Source: Sipunculus nudus
Lineage: Eukaryota; Annelida; Sipuncula; Golfingiida; Sipunculidae
Length of the DNA: 64,000 nucleotides
Reading direction: 5' to 3'
NCBI GenBank assembly: GCA_026874595.1
Contig: CM049310.1
Coordinates: forward strand, 44,173,058-44,237,057
Shown: piece by piece, positions 1-12,509 of the stretch
How the letters are laid out: every line of letters begins with the position of its first letter
Numbering within the stretch: the first letter of the stretch is position 1
The notes under the pieces: model-generated
Database searches by the model: none
Seen by the model: the letters and a program-made list of their open reading frames with translations, nothing else
What the model was told of the DNA's origin: nothing
Position numbers and translations under genes: made by a program

Positions 1-3000
1 CGTTATTCGGTCACATCGCGTCCCTTAACCGATATCTGAGGGTCTGTAAACAAGTCTTCGGAAATTTGAAACTTTAAACCATAATTTTAACCGTTTATCT
101 CAAAATAAATTCTTCCATATTGTTACAGTCTAAATGAATATAAAGAATTAGTTGTCACCCCTACTTCATGAAAAACGATCGAGGTTCTATTTTCTCCATT
201 GGTCAGTAGTAGAACTATTTAAAGAGGGTGCTAGGGAAGGCAGGATTCAGTTGCATTGCTTACTGCATTTACCACAATATTATTTATCCGAACAATATCC
301 TTGAACCCGAGATGCTCGGGTAGTCGGGGTCGTTTACTGTACTGGACTTGTCATGTACGATTGATCCAGAACTGCACGCAATTATTAAGGCTCCGCCAGT
401 ATTTTTCATATAACTTCCTTGGTTTGTTATCTTGTTTGTTAGTCTGTTAACAACTAAACGTGTTGAGTGGAAATTATTGAAACGTTGTGGAGTGTTAGTG
501 TAATAACCAAGGAACAGTCAATAAATTGTGGAGGTAATCTGAATCACTTTGTAGATATCAGAAAGTAAGGATCAAATACCATTGTGAAACAGGGCAATTC
601 CTTTGTCTCGGGTAGGGGCCGCCCGATCATTGGAGCGTTTGTTCTACCACTCACTAAAACAACCCGTTTTACTTAAGCTTGACACAGTGTGCAGAACAGG
701 GAAAGTCCAATCAGAAGATTCTGGCGGAGGATTGTAGGCTCCGAATAAACAATATAATTTTAATTAAATTTTAAGAACAGTTCTTTAACAATTAGGTGAC
801 ACTTTGCATCGAATGAGGGTCAAGTAAACCATTTGGTAAGATTAGGTAATCATTATTTATATTAGGCTCGATATGTACGGGTCTAAGATTCCTAAGTCGT
901 AACTTGTAGCTCAGACATTAGAGGGTAGATTTGAAGTTCTATTGAGCTTTCATTCGTATACCACAGGTGAAATGGAACCTGCGAACTTTAAATCTGAAGT
1001 CCATCATCTTAACAGCAAGCTACCCTCTTCTCCTTATATATTTACATACTAATATAAAGTTTAATGAGTGAAGAACTGTCTCTACTTATTACTTACTTCT
1101 CGGTCAAACAGTTCCATTAAAGTTAAATATTTCAGTGATTTGCAGGGTTTAAATTTATATTATTGGAATATGTAGTGTGACATGATATGATACCAAAGGA
1201 TCTTAAGAGCGGAACAAGTCGACCAATAGTTCCTACGCATGGCCACATACTTAATCGAGAATCATATGAAATAATTACAATTCAAAAGCTATATTAACTA
1301 CAATTGTTTTGAAGGATCCCTTTCTTGATATTATGGAACTTATGTATTATTATATATGTTATTTATTATTAAATATTTAGTTTATTGATAGCAATGTCTT
1401 TTATCACTGGAATGGTGATCAAGGACACATTATGTTATCATACCCGATATACCTTAAACATACAGCAAGCAATGACACAATCTAAATAAAAAATATTCCT
1501 AGAAATCTTAAGGCCATTGGATGATTATATCTAGTGAATGTTGGTCCATGCAAGGCATATGGAAGAAATTACTTTATTTTTCAACAGTCAAAAGATAAAA
1601 AAACCTGATCTACTCTTCCTAAGATTAACTTGTTGATCGTATGTGAAGCCTGCAAAAATAAAGGATATATAGCAGGTTAATGAATTCAGCGTTTATTGAA
1701 ATTTGTGAAGAAAATATACATAGATGGCAGTGAAAGGTGAAGCGTATGGTTAATGGGCGATCCAGATTTTCGTGTGTACCACATTTTTTTACACATTAAA
1801 TAAATGAAATCTATATGTATATTCAATCTTTTAATCAATAATATATACATAAAAGAATATCTGACATGGTACAGTGTTGACAGTTGATGAATGATAATTT
1901 ATGCCAAATGCACGGGGCATCGCACTGACACTTCACGTCACACGGATTTGAAAGCAGAAGGATCTCTAAGCTCGTATTCTCTCGTCAGTCACGTGAACAA
2001 TACGTGTCTTCGCGAGACTTCTTCACATGCCCCTGTAACGGAAAAAAAGACGAACTAAGTAAATTATCGATGGTTATTTTAGTTATAAGAAGCTGAATTC
2101 ATGCAATTCCAACATTTTTCACCATGACAAATTTGCTCATGGAACAGAGTGTTATTTTCAAATTCTGTATCATATAAAACTTTTGACATTAATAGGAGAT
2201 ATAATAAAGACTACATTAAATTACTTCACATCATACAACTGTTAAGCTTTTTGTGACATTACATACCATCGTACAACAGATACAATGCAAAGCAGGATAA
2301 GAGTGTCGGTTTTCGTGTCTGGAAAAAATCTGAAACCAAAGCCATGTTTCAGTATTATCACCAGAGATTACAAGAGTTTACAAGAGGACCACCAGATGGG
2401 GCAAATAATCATCGGGTGTATTACCGTAAGTAACAGATGTACCGTGTCGTCATTTTAATATATATCAATAATGATAATTTTGGTGCAGCTGAGCATCAAC
2501 ATGTATGACGTTCCATACATAATGGCAGTTCGGTATTTTGAGAGAAAAAGTGTGGTCATGGAAAGTGTTATTGAAAAAGTATGAGTACCAACAAAATGAA
2601 CAAAACCACGCTGCGATAAAATTATATGTCGCAATGAATGTCGCAAAAACGTGCTCCTTTTGCTTTGCTTTTAAGGCACTTATTTCTGGTTACAAGTTTC
2701 CCATTACAACCGTGTTTCCAGACCTAAGGTATCTTTGCGGCATGTGTTGTTTAAATGTCTGTTACGCACGCCGTAATCCGGCTCTAAGCTGGTCAATAAC
2801 CCATCCGTTAACGAATGATGTGTCGGCTTACGAACAGTATCAGTATCCAAAACTGATTTGTCCTTGTACCAGGGATAATCCTTATACACAGGGACGCAGC
2901 ATAAAACGACAGGTCGCTTTGACCGCCACTTGCTGATATCTTCCATTAAATCCTTTACAAAGGATCCGAGAGAAAATAACACTGGTCTCAAAGGGAGAAT

Positions 3001-3141
3001 GAAAGGGAACCTGACAGCGAAACAGGACTTCAATGTGCAATCCGCACCTTATATTCCTATTGACTGCATAGTGGACATACATGTTAATAGATGTTAATAT
3101 GTAGTTATGTCTCCGTTTCTCTCATTGTCACACTCTGCGCC

Positions 3142-3146
<5 letters not shown>
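1..3146. other. AT-rich stretch without recognisable gene
   Basis: No domain, splice-bounded exon or structured repeat is recognised here. Two opposing open frames overlap at about 2538-2936 (+) and 2704-3033 (-). The plus frame has no early ATG, and neither product resembles a known family. Such mirrored frames are expected where stop codons are locally scarce, so neither is called a gene. The rest is low-complexity AT-rich sequence with short A/T runs. Confidence 0.6.

Positions 3147-3193
<47 letters not shown>
3147..3193. repeat. (TA)n microsatellite
   Basis: An uninterrupted run of about 23 TA units. It makes a Tyr/Ile-rich open frame on the plus strand (about 3107-3289), which is a repeat artefact. 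It is one of a series of similar tracts at 3.3, 9.6, 10.2, 12.5, 22.2, 32.4 and 45.4 kb. Confidence 0.97.
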
Positions 3194-3195
<2 letters not shown>

Positions 3196-3303
3196 TATGC
3201 TCCGGTACAATAGAGCTCTCTCTGCAAGCATTCTCAACATGGAATCGATACGTTTCAAGTATTCATTTCAATCATACAGTCTTACTTGATGGGTGCAACA
3301 ACA

Positions 3304-3311
<8 letters not shown>

Positions 3312-3365
<54 letters not shown>
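3312..3365. repeat. (TA)n microsatellite
   Basis: A TA run of about 27 units, about 120 bases after the previous one. The 118 bases between the two tracts are non-repetitive. The Tyr/Ile-rich open frame across it is an artefact. Confidence 0.97.
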
Positions 3366-3366
<1 letters not shown>

Positions 3367-3613
3367 TTACAAAAAAGGAAGACAATTTTTAGCCAAGCTG
3401 ACTATATCCGTACAACGTCCGGTCATCCGACAGCCCGTCTTTTCGTCGAAAACTGAGCTTTTTAAATCGTTAACTCGATGGAACTGTTCTTTTCTTTAGC
3501 CATTTGTTTTAACATAAGTTCAGTTGTGTATTATGGGTCACTTGTTTTTTATTTATATTTGATAAAATGAATTTATATATGTGAATAGGGTTACTCAAAA
3601 GAACATTCATTGA

Positions 3614-3714
3614 TAGAGAGAGAGGGAGAAAGAGAGGGAGGGAGAGAGAAAGAGAGAGAGAGACAGAGACAGAGAGTGAGAAAGAGAGACAGACAGACAG
3701 AGAAAGGACGAGAG
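3614..3714. repeat. GA/GACA-rich purine tract
   Basis: About 100 bases of nearly pure purine on the plus strand, built from GAGA, GGGAGA and GACA units. It yields a Ser/Leu-rich frame on the minus strand (within 3509-3853) that should not be taken as protein. Imperfect units suggest an old or compound microsatellite. Confidence 0.92.
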
Positions 3715-5357
3715 ACACCTGACGGTCGGTAAATGAAATGGTCTTTTCCAGAAAAGAATGACCACTGTAAGAGTTATTGTTTCCCTGTGTTTTTTTTCTG
3801 GGTTTCAGGGAAGAATTTCTGCTACATAACTGGATTGTTATGCAGATTATCAAGGTTAATCTCCTGTAAGAAGCTCCAAAGAATTTTCAGTAAGTACCGA
3901 ATGAAAAATTGATATTAATGAATGCATTTCTTAACTTGATTGTAAAATTATATATTACAGGCCACATGATCAAATAGTGTATAAAACGTATTTATTTACA
4001 CTTTATTTTAACTGTTCATTTGCACCGAAATCCTTAATGGTCTTTATGGTCTAAAACGGGGAAAAAACATCGTATAACTTTTTAACAACAAACAAGTGAA
4101 TTCATGACTTCTAAGTTTTGTTCACCGTGGTACACAAAAGGAGTTAAATTTTAAAATGGCTTTGATATGAGATTTCAGGAGTAAACCATGTACCCTCTGC
4201 ACCCGACTTCTTATTTGCGCATTATATAAATATTTGCTTCAACAACAATACGGCTACAAGCATAGCACCGGCCTATATGTTCAAAAATAGTAATGCCTGT
4301 TAGTGTATTTTTATTGAACACATCCTTTCGGAAAGTAATCGCTTATTGCTTTCATTTCTGGCCGGAAACTCTCCTTTCAATTAGCAAAGGGCACTGATCT
4401 CTTTTGTTTCCGCGGTCTGGATGAAAAACCAGAAACCCTGAAAACAGGACCAGTAAACAGAACATCTTAGTGGTAATGGCGGTCGGCGGTTGTGTATTTA
4501 GACGCGCTACATGTGGGGGATACAATGGAACTAAAGAATTCCTTTCGCTTGAGTTCCACCAAAAAATCCCGGGTGGCGGACGTGAAGGGATGAGTGCTTC
4601 GAGAATCTTCAAACCCGTTGGGATAGATGAAAAGCATATGTTTGGGTTGCATATATGGCCAACAGACCTTTTTGTCTAAAACATTTAAAGGTTATTGAAA
4701 CCTCGGATGACGATCTGTTGAAATGAGCTATATTTATTCCTTTGAGGTACATAGCTATTCTCTAATATAATAATGTTCGATATTTGGCAGACAAACCATT
4801 TTACGAACTTTTATGTATGTTCATTCCTCAGGGCAGCCCATTCATAATGAACCATTTATATCTCTTTGAAAGCCACGCCTATTGTTGAGTAATACATTGA
4901 TCACCGGCAGATCATAAATGACAAATGGGACATTGTCTCCAGCAATGAACCACCAAAAAGACGTGCGGATTAAGCGTACCCACAGGGATTTTTCCTGTCA
5001 CGTAAAACATCCTCCCACGCCTGCGATTCAGAAAATCTTTCTTTTGAGTTTCAACAACTGGATCTCTGACGCCGGCTCTTGCGGAACCCCTTTTCCGGTT
5101 TTAATTGACAAAACTTGATTACTGTTGAAGCTTGCTAGACAAGTAAGTTACTGCCATGATACGCCATGTGGCACACTGAGCATGATCGATTAAACCCAAG
5201 AGCCCGCCAGACATCTAAGATCACAACTTTACTTTATGAAGCCAGAATGGATACTTTGATTGCTTAAAAGACTCCCGTGCCAATATCACGGCAACGTTAC
5301 CTGTGCTATACCTGTAATATGTGTATATGTGTGTTTGTGTGTTGAAAGCTCGATAAG
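3715..5357. other. No recognisable gene
   Basis: Unique-looking sequence. Open frames of 60-86 codons overlap on three frames around 4352-4679, where GC content rises slightly. None shows a domain, signal peptide or good splice borders. Nothing else supported. Confidence 0.55.
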
Positions 5358-5690
5358 GCCCAAAAAGGTTGGGTTCTCAGGCACTTTTTTTCCGAAATCA
5401 ATGCGCGAGGGTGATTTTATGATACCTTTTTTGTATGTATCGACAAAAATATCATATTACCAGGGAAAAGCATAATAATAAATGAAATGTTTTGCTAAAC
5501 AGGTAAAAGCACATAACAGAGGTAATCTGCTGAAATTTGTATTATTTTGTCTTCTTGAAAGAAATGTCCAAGCGGCTGGAGCTCAAAATCGATAAATTTC
5601 TATTGAAAATCAAAATTAAATTTTTTTTAAAAGAAAATTTAGCTGGAGGGACGGGGGGGGGGGGTTAAAATTGACGTTAAAATTGGTGTA
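5358..5690 (+). mobile_element. Poly-G MITE-like repeat, copy 1 (diverged)
   Basis: This segment aligns in the same orientation with 61456-61738. Shared words, in order, are GGGTTCTCAGGCACTTTTTTT / GGTTCTCAGGCACTTTTTTT, TGTATGT(A/T)TCGA, TTTTGCT(A/T)AACAGGTAAAAGC, TCTTCTTGAAAGA and a G homopolymer followed by TTAAAATTGACG. The poly-G run lies at about 5651-5663. Copy 2 has clear terminal inverted repeats, but the right end of this copy is decayed, so the right boundary is approximate. No coding capacity. Confidence 0.7.
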
Positions 5691-5699
5691 TGAATTATT

Positions 5700-7040
5700 C
5701 AATATGCTCGCAAAACTCTATAATTTTTAAAGATCCATGGGAACATCAAACGAGGAGAATATTCTTGTTAATATTTAAAAGATATGTGAAAGGTCTCACT
5801 TATTCATAAAATAAGTCTGTTATACAAGGTCTGGTAATATTAATTATATAAATATTTTGTTTTGCTTTGCGACGTTTAGCCACTGATGAATTGCTCATAA
5901 GGCCACTATACCAACGAATGTTCACCTGTGTCGTAGAAGTCTTTTTTACGAATGTTTTGTTTGAGCAAAAGTTTTTTTTTTAGTACCCTTTCGCAAAATA
6001 TTGCGAAATTGAACCCCTTTGCGTGCATAGCGCCGACCACAGTATTCCGCATCTGTTCTAGTGACGAATTTTAAAGGCATACCATTATTTAATTACTGTT
6101 TATCAAATACAACAATCCCTTTCAATTGCTGTTTTACCAAAATACCCATGACAGTTTGTTTTTTGCATTTTTAAATATATTTATGCTTTTCTATTTTTTC
6201 TGATGTTGTAGTCTTGACAGGTCTGACAGGTAAGTTCTCAAAACAAGTTTTGCAAGTAATTGAATTATTTTCAATTGAATTCCTTTTGAGGTTTATACAT
6301 TTAAAGGGTTGGTTACCAGAAAAAGTTTATTGAATAGGGATGAGGGTAACAATACTAATAACGATTACACATTATCCAGAGGATTTCAGTATTTCAGATT
6401 GTTCCATGCCAGGGTTAGAGATAATCCAGTTACTCAGCTATTTCGGCAAACCAGTAAAGTTTGTTTGGAAAAGGTTAACGTTCATAAGACACCTGAGCAG
6501 AGAGTGAGGTTATGGTCCGAAATTGTGGGTGGTAATCTACGCTTTAAACTGAATTAACATGTTCTTGTTGCTCATAGAGTATAGCTACCTGCCTGTTCCA
6601 TTCAGCGAAAGAATCATCAAAAATTATTATCTTAAATTTTAAATTTTTCTACATTTTAAACTCAGAAGTGTTTCTTTTCCTCCACATTTGGCAAATAGTT
6701 GTTTTGGTTTGTGTACAGTATTTTCGTTTTCTGCGCTATACACAAGCAGTGATTTGAAATAAACCGTGTAACTATTGCATTGACCCATTAATACAACACT
6801 GGCATTTTAATAGCAGCTATATTTTGTTACGTCCGTTTGTTCCGCATATTATATGAACTGAGAAGTTGATGTAAGTTGCCAGGTATCCCTGAAGTCTGAA
6901 CCTACATTACAGTACACAAATCAATTATCTGCCATTCTTAATCATAAAGAAATCTAGTTATACATCTATATGAGAAAATAGTTTATGTTTCACAACATTT
7001 CAACATCACTTTTCGTGGTTATCAGTCACATACAAAACTA
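5700..7040. other. Mostly featureless, one candidate ORF fragment
   Basis: AT-rich sequence with A/T homopolymers. The only item worth noting is the open frame ending at 6557, listed separately. A perfect donor consensus CAGGTAAGT occurs at about 6227-6235, but a lone consensus is weak evidence. Confidence 0.5.
6279..6557 (+). CDS. Possible exon or pseudogene fragment, unknown protein
   Basis: A frame open from 6279 to a TAA at 6555-6557, with no in-frame ATG near its beginning. If coding, it would have to be a terminal exon or a broken piece. Composition is protein-like (charged, few low-complexity runs), with residues such as SRGFQYFRLFHARVRDNPV and HKTPEQRVRLWSEIVGGN. I do not recognise the family. 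The length is close to what chance could give here, so this is a weak call. Confidence 0.2.
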   Translation: MPFEVYTFKGLVTRKSLLNRDEGNNTNNDYTLSRGFQYFRLFHARVRDNPVTQLFRQTSKVCLEKVNVHKTPEQRVRLWSEIVGGNLRFKLN

Positions 7041-7189
7041 GTGGCCCATGGGCCACGGCGCTCAGCTGAATTCAAGGAATTTTGACCAATGAGCAAAATG
7101 ACTGCCAGAGTGCTAAAAAATCATGAATTTTGTCAAGAGTCCTTAGAAATGTCTGGTTTATAAGAAATCTCTCAAAGAGGGATTGACAT

Positions 7190-7515
7190 GCCAAATTTCA
7201 GACAAATATCTTGAACCACTCCTAAGATATGAGCTGTTTTCACCCAAAGCAAATATACCGATGGACGCCACGCGACAACGACTGCAGATGACGCCACCCA
7301 TCTTGTTTACGAGATGTAGGTGTTGAAGATCTATGAACATCCTCAATTTTAACCAAATACATAGAAGAACTACTAAGACGAACAGATGGCAATGCACAGA
7401 TAGACACTACGCAAATATTGTAGGTGGCGTCACCAGTCGCAATTATGGGATAGAGAGATCCAAGATCTATGGACATGCAAACTTTCAGCACTATACATTG
7501 AGCCACTCCTGAGAT
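7190..7515 (+). repeat. Degenerate two-copy repeat, about 290-bp spacing
   Basis: Two related blocks lie upstream of the main array. CAAATTTCAGACAAATATCTTGAACCACTCCTAAGATATG (7192 onward, cited in two parts: CAAATTTCAGAC and GAACCACTCCTAAGATATG) recurs as CAAACTTTCAGC and GAGCCACTCCTGAGATATGG near 7478-7520. Both are associated with GCGTCACC/GCGCCACC-like words. Probably an older monomer type of the same element. Confidence 0.55.
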
Positions 7516-7704
7516 ATGGCCTGTTATCTAAAAGACACCAAGATTCATACGGCACAGAGAGGACAGCTGTTGGTGCCACCTGTCTTTGTTAGGCACAACA
7601 ACATAGGTAAAGGAACAACTATGCTTGGTTTCGGAAAGATTGGTCCAAGGGTCTCAGAGGAGTTCTCTGGAAACTATCGCACAGTTTTTGTATCACATTT
7701 TTAA

Positions 7705-9205
7705 TTATTCTGGGGGGTATTTACGAGCCCCATAGCTCGGAGGATATGGGTAACAGAGACATCATTTCAGATTTCCATAGAGACTTTTCATGGACCTCCT
7801 TTGATGTCAAGTAAGAAGATTCAAGGTCCAGCGGTTATGACTTGTGCCCTGTTAACAGATGACAGCTTCTTTGAAGGTATCAAAAAAGAGAAAAAAATCG
7901 TAAAAAATTAGATAAATACACATGGCGCCACCAGTGTGCAGGAACTGATGGAACACTCCATGAGCCATATTCACGCAAAGAATCATGGTGATCAAGGAAG
8001 TAATTATACAGATACTGAAGCTTTTGTATCAATGTTTTTATTATTCTCTGGGGTAGTTTCAAGACTCATAGCTCATAGGATATGGATAACAGAGACCTAA
8101 TTTCAGGTTTCCAAAGAGATATTTCATGGACCTCCCTTGATGTCAGGTAAGAACATTCCAGATCTAGCAGTTACGATTTATGCCCTGTTAACAGATGACA
8201 GCTTCTTTGAAGATATCAAAAATAGAGAAAAAAAATCGTAAAAATTTGAAAAATACAGGTGGCACCACCAGTTTGCAGCAACTGACGGAAAACTCCATGA
8301 TCAATATTCATGCAAAGAATCATGGTGATCAATGCTGTAGTTATTTCGATACTTGAGCTTTTGTATCAAATCTTTGTTTATTCTGGAGGGTACCTACGAG
8401 CTCTACAGCTCAATGTATATGGGTAACAGAGACCTAATTTCAGGTTTTAAAGGAGATATTTCATGGGCCTCTCAGGATGTTAAGTTTGAAGATTCCAGGT
8501 CCAGCGGTTACGATTTGTGCCCTGTTGACATATGACAGCTTCTTTGAAAGTATCAAAAATAGAGAAAAAAATTGTAAAAATTAGAAAAAGTACAGGTGGC
8601 GCCACCAGCTTGCAGTAACTGATGGAACCTCTATGATCAATATTCATGCAAAAAATCATGGTGATCAATGCAGTAGTTAATCAGATACTTCAGCTTTTGT
8701 ATCAAATCTTTGATTATTCTAGAGGCTACTTACGAGCTCCATAGCTCGGAAAATATGGGTGACAGAGACCTATTTTCAGGTTTCCAAGGAGATATTTCAT
8801 GGACCTCCAAGGATGTCAAGTTTGAAGATTCCGGGTCCAGCGGTTACGATTTGTTCCCTGTTGACAGATGACAGCTTCTTTGAAGATATCAAAAATAGAG
8901 AAAAAAAATTCGTAAAAATTTGAAAAATACAGGTGGCACCACCAGTAAGCAGCAACTGACGGAACACTCCATGATCAATATTCCTGCAAAGAATCATGGT
9001 GATCAATGCTGTAGTTATTCAGATACTTGGGCTTTTGAATCAAATCTTTGATAATAATCTGGAGGGTACTTACGAGCTCCACAGCTTAGAGAATATGGGC
9101 AACAGAGACCTAATTTAAGGTTTCCAAGGAGATTTTTTATGGACCTTACTGGATGTCAAATTAGAAGATTCCAGGTCCAGCGGTTACGATTTGTGCTCTG
9201 TTAAA
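7705..9205 (+). repeat. 336-bp tandem array, about 4.5 copies
   Basis: The anchor word GCTTCTTTGA occurs at 7865, 8201, 8538 and 8874, giving periods of 336, 337 and 336 bases. Every monomer carries GGTGGCGCCACCAG or a one-base variant, a CATGGTGATCAATG word, a CTTACGAGCTC(C)A-like word and a CCAGCGGTTACGATTTG word. The array starts and ends with partial monomers. Regular spacing with scattered base differences suggests amplification by unequal exchange after insertion. A related stray monomer is at 59590-59856. Confidence 0.93.
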
Positions 9206-9549
9206 GGAAGGGCAGACGGACGGACGACGGACAAAGAGTGATCGCTATAGCTCAGATGACTTTTAGTCAGCTGAGCTAAAAATCAAGTACAGTTGATTGC
9301 TGCTGACCGGACTGTTAATGTAAACTCGAACAAAACGCATAACTAGCTAAAACAAAGATCGCTGTTCATTCTTTCAATCAGTTATCTAATCTAATGGGAG
9401 AAAGTCCAAAAGCAGTAAAATAAACTGTTGATTTAATAATCAAAACATCTTTAAAGCCATATTAGTTTATCAATTGATGTGTGTTTTCTTTAAATACATA
9501 CAAAGGTGTACGCTTTAAAAATATCTCAACAAACAGGCTAATCTAACTC

Positions 9550-9604
<55 letters not shown>
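9550..9604. repeat. (TA)n microsatellite
   Basis: TA repeat with one AAA interruption near its left end. The 9605-10136 stretch after it holds nothing recognisable. Confidence 0.96.
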
Positions 9605-9606
<2 letters not shown>

Positions 9607-10130
9607 AATACAATTTGATAAAAAGGCTGATAAAACTCATAAAGATATACAAATACCATTTATAAAAAATCTACGGTTTCGAAAAAAATGTCTGACCTGT
9701 CGACATTTTTATTAATTTCTCTCGTTCAAGTAACTGGCTCATTGATCATCCAGTCTGCCATAAACTGTATATGTGCATAAAAACAGCTTGTCATTAACTC
9801 TCATTAATGCATAATTAATTAATGTGCTAATATCCTTAATGAATGACTAGGTAATTAATGAAATGCCACATGCTTGACTTTTTTATTCAGTTCAAAGGAC
9901 AAAGGTCTATGGAAAAATATCACTTGCGGCGGATTATAAATTTTACAGAAAGGAGAAATTTCGTCAGTAGAAGTAGAAGAATAAATTTATGACAAATCCC
10001 CGCTTCGAGCTAGTTTGTATTTTACATTTTGACTGAGAAGAACTCCATACGACCATGTCAGTTAATTTTATTTTAAGTGAACAGGGAATCAAGAAAAACA
10101 CTTCCCCTAACATAACTTTTTTGTTTCTAA

Positions 10131-10136
<6 letters not shown>

Positions 10137-10197
<61 letters not shown>
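10137..10197. repeat. (TA)n microsatellite
   Basis: Thirty or so uninterrupted AT units preceded by an ACACAC start, among the longest TA tracts in the window. Confidence 0.97.
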
Positions 10198-10199
<2 letters not shown>

Positions 10200-10335
10200 C
10201 AAGCCAGTTAAGCCCAAGCCAAATACTATTGTATGTGATGATTTAATTACATATATATAGCAATAAACTATATCTTATCTTAAACTATATCTTATCTTAA
10301 GGAAACATGAAAGACCAATATAGGTGGGAATATTA

Positions 10336-10408
10336 CCCCCCCCCCCCCCACACACACACATTTTTTGGCGGGGGAGGGGGCGGGGTCAAAATGTCATCAC
10401 CCACCCCC
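10336..10408. repeat. Poly-C / (CA)n / poly-G cluster
   Basis: A C run of about 13 leads into (CA)6, then TTTTTTGGCG, G-rich runs, and CCCACCCCCC. The order C-run, T-run, G-run resembles the interiors of the poly-G/C MITEs elsewhere in the window, but no terminal repeats could be found here. Confidence 0.7.
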
Positions 10409-12452
10409 CTTACTATTTAGAGAACATTATTTATATATTGCAAATGAAATATAGTAATAAATAAAATTACAGACTTTGGTTCCATTTATGAATTAACAAT
10501 ATGAAATATTATATCTATACCTGGTTTAAAATTAACATAAATTGGAAATATAATACTTTATTTTCTAAAACCTTTTACTTAATTGTAATATATTTAAAAT
10601 GTGATTAAGAATCTATATTTGAAATGTGTCAAACATACGCTTATATATTTGAAATGCCATACAAACGCTAAAAGGGTATATAAATGTGTGTGTGTGTTTA
10701 CGAGTCATCCCCCACTCTGGAAGATAAATGGCCGCCACTGTGAAAGACATTATGACAAACAATACAGATCAACAAAATTACATACATGGAAACGTTAACT
10801 TTATGGTCGCAAAATTGGAAAAATAAAAGGATCAGAACTTATGAATGTAATCAAAATCAAGGGACTGATTTAGGGGGTGGGGCAGGGGCGGCCCCCTGTC
10901 CTGACCTTCAAATGTGAAAAAAAGTTCACGCTTAATACAGAATAAAGTGCCCTAATTTGCGTCTCGCACCATTTATTTCCCTGTTACTGCAGGCGATAGT
11001 TATTTCTAAAGTATATCGGCATTCCCGGACACTTGTTCACATGAACAAGAGTGATGCCCCTTTTTAAAAGACAAAGTAAAGAGCAAACGCATGAGTCAAA
11101 TCTAGACCTCTACAAATTTTGTTACAGACCAAGGAGGAATACACAATGAACAATAGGGTAAAAGAAAAGATGTTTGAAAACCTTGTTGAACCTTAAACAC
11201 ACAATTTGGTTTACAATGCGGACGCAGAGAACTCAGATACCATAATAAATATATAAAAGGTTAATTATAGGACAAGTATCATATATGCTTATATAAATGG
11301 TTGCAGTTTGACACTCGAGATTTTCTGAAGAGTCCGGAAACAAATGATCACGACTGACTGTAGACACTTACAAGAATTACACTGACTTGCATGCGGCCCT
11401 TTGTTGCTGTCCTCTTTACTACTCAGGCCGTGTGCCATTTCTTACGCGGACTGATAGGCGGGGGTGGCTGTTTTACAAGTGACTGTTTATGGGACCACCT
11501 GCCAGCTTAATTGAATTCTTCCTGCGTTGAGTGCCAGCGCAAAAAATGTTGATTATGTACGACCATATTAGCGTCTGTTAGCTGCCGGCCATTAAAATGT
11601 GCTGACTTTCTACATCTGATGATAGTTTTTTTTATGACCCAGAGAGTGTTACCTTTCCTTGGACGTCATGCTTTGAAATAAAAATTTGAAACGCTAGCCG
11701 ACTTCCTATATAACAAGCAATCACAAGTGTTTGTTCTTATATCTTATATTGATCATAACAGATTGATTATATTGAAACACGATGAGCTTTAATCACGTTG
11801 TCGAAAATTATATCTAAACCGTTAACATATGGGAGTGAAGAGGGCTATTTTCTGATTTTATTCCAGTTATCCAATATTCCAATATCTACTAAGTGAGAGT
11901 TGATAAAATTAACGAATGGGCAGTTATCATGTATCAAGATTAAATATGTTTAAATACATAGAACACATAGAAAGTAATATTAACTTTTTATCAAAGCAAA
12001 AAGAAATTCAAGTTTGCCCACAGAACTTAATTTAAAAAAAAAAAACATTCTGTACGATTTTCCTATGTGATGCCGATCCATGCACAAGTAAAATACTAAA
12101 AACCTTATGTAGGTCAGCTGACTCCGTAAAATTGTACAGCTAAACACTATACATATTGTTACATTAGTTTAATCAATGCTGTTCGATATAAAACAAAAGC
12201 AAAAAATAAGATTTAGCTTCCCCATTCGTTTGTTAAATCTATGCTGCTTGATAATTAGCATTCATTTAGAAATGAATCATGAACTCTCCATAGTCATGTC
12301 ATATCCATATTTTTCACTAATTCAGAGAAATTGTGTCCCAAAATATTACTTTTGTTTTAGTTTACCAAATTACAGTTTTTCACGGTCGGGTATACCAGCA
12401 GGCAAAATACACACTTCAGACGTTTATACTCTTCAAACAGTTTTGATATATA

Positions 12453-12454
<2 letters not shown>
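10409..12454. other. No recognisable gene or repeat
   Basis: AT-rich sequence. A 65-codon frame at 10601-10798 and other short frames have no recognised features. Nothing supported. Confidence 0.55.

Positions 12455-12504
<50 letters not shown>
12455..12504. repeat. (TA)n microsatellite
   Basis: TA repeat of about 25 units. It lengthens a chance open frame on the plus strand (12176-12697), giving a Tyr/Ile-rich block in the middle of an AT-rich translation, which I do not call a gene. Confidence 0.96.

Positions 12505-12509
<5 letters not shown>

Larger units (their letters stand above)
7041..9285 (+). mobile_element. Helentron/pearl-like non-autonomous element
   Basis: The left end is the perfect 16-bp palindrome GTGGCCCATGGGCCAC (7041-7056), followed by GCTCAGCTGA. 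The right end is a 14-bp hairpin with one mismatch (9248-9261 with 9265-9278) that contains TCAGCTGAGC, the reverse complement of the left motif. The two ends thus carry subterminal inverted repeats, and only the right end has the hairpin. Just before it is a GACGGACGGACGACGGAC stretch. The middle holds tandem repeats (listed separately). A palindromic start, central tandem array, subterminal inverted repeats and 3' hairpin match the layout of Helentron-associated elements and the pearl elements of oysters. No replicase/helicase is encoded. The family call is inference from architecture. Confidence 0.65.

Noticed and set aside
2538-3033. Opposing frames of 132 and 109 codons
   Set aside because: They mirror each other, have no recognised domain, and the plus frame lacks an early ATG.
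3509-3853. 114-codon minus-strand frame
   Set aside because: Its core is the Ser/Leu-rich translation of the GA purine tract.
6212-6235. Possible 18-base microexon before a perfect CAGGTAAGT donor
   Set aside because: A single perfect donor consensus is expected by chance about once in a window this size counting both strands, and no partner exon was found.
8480-9006. Minus-strand frames in the tandem array
   Set aside because: The same frame recurs once per monomer, so it reflects the repeat and not a gene.
7705-9205. Regular repeats that could suggest a CRISPR-like array
   Set aside because: The whole 336-base unit repeats, with no short repeat/unique spacer alternation, in an animal-like context.
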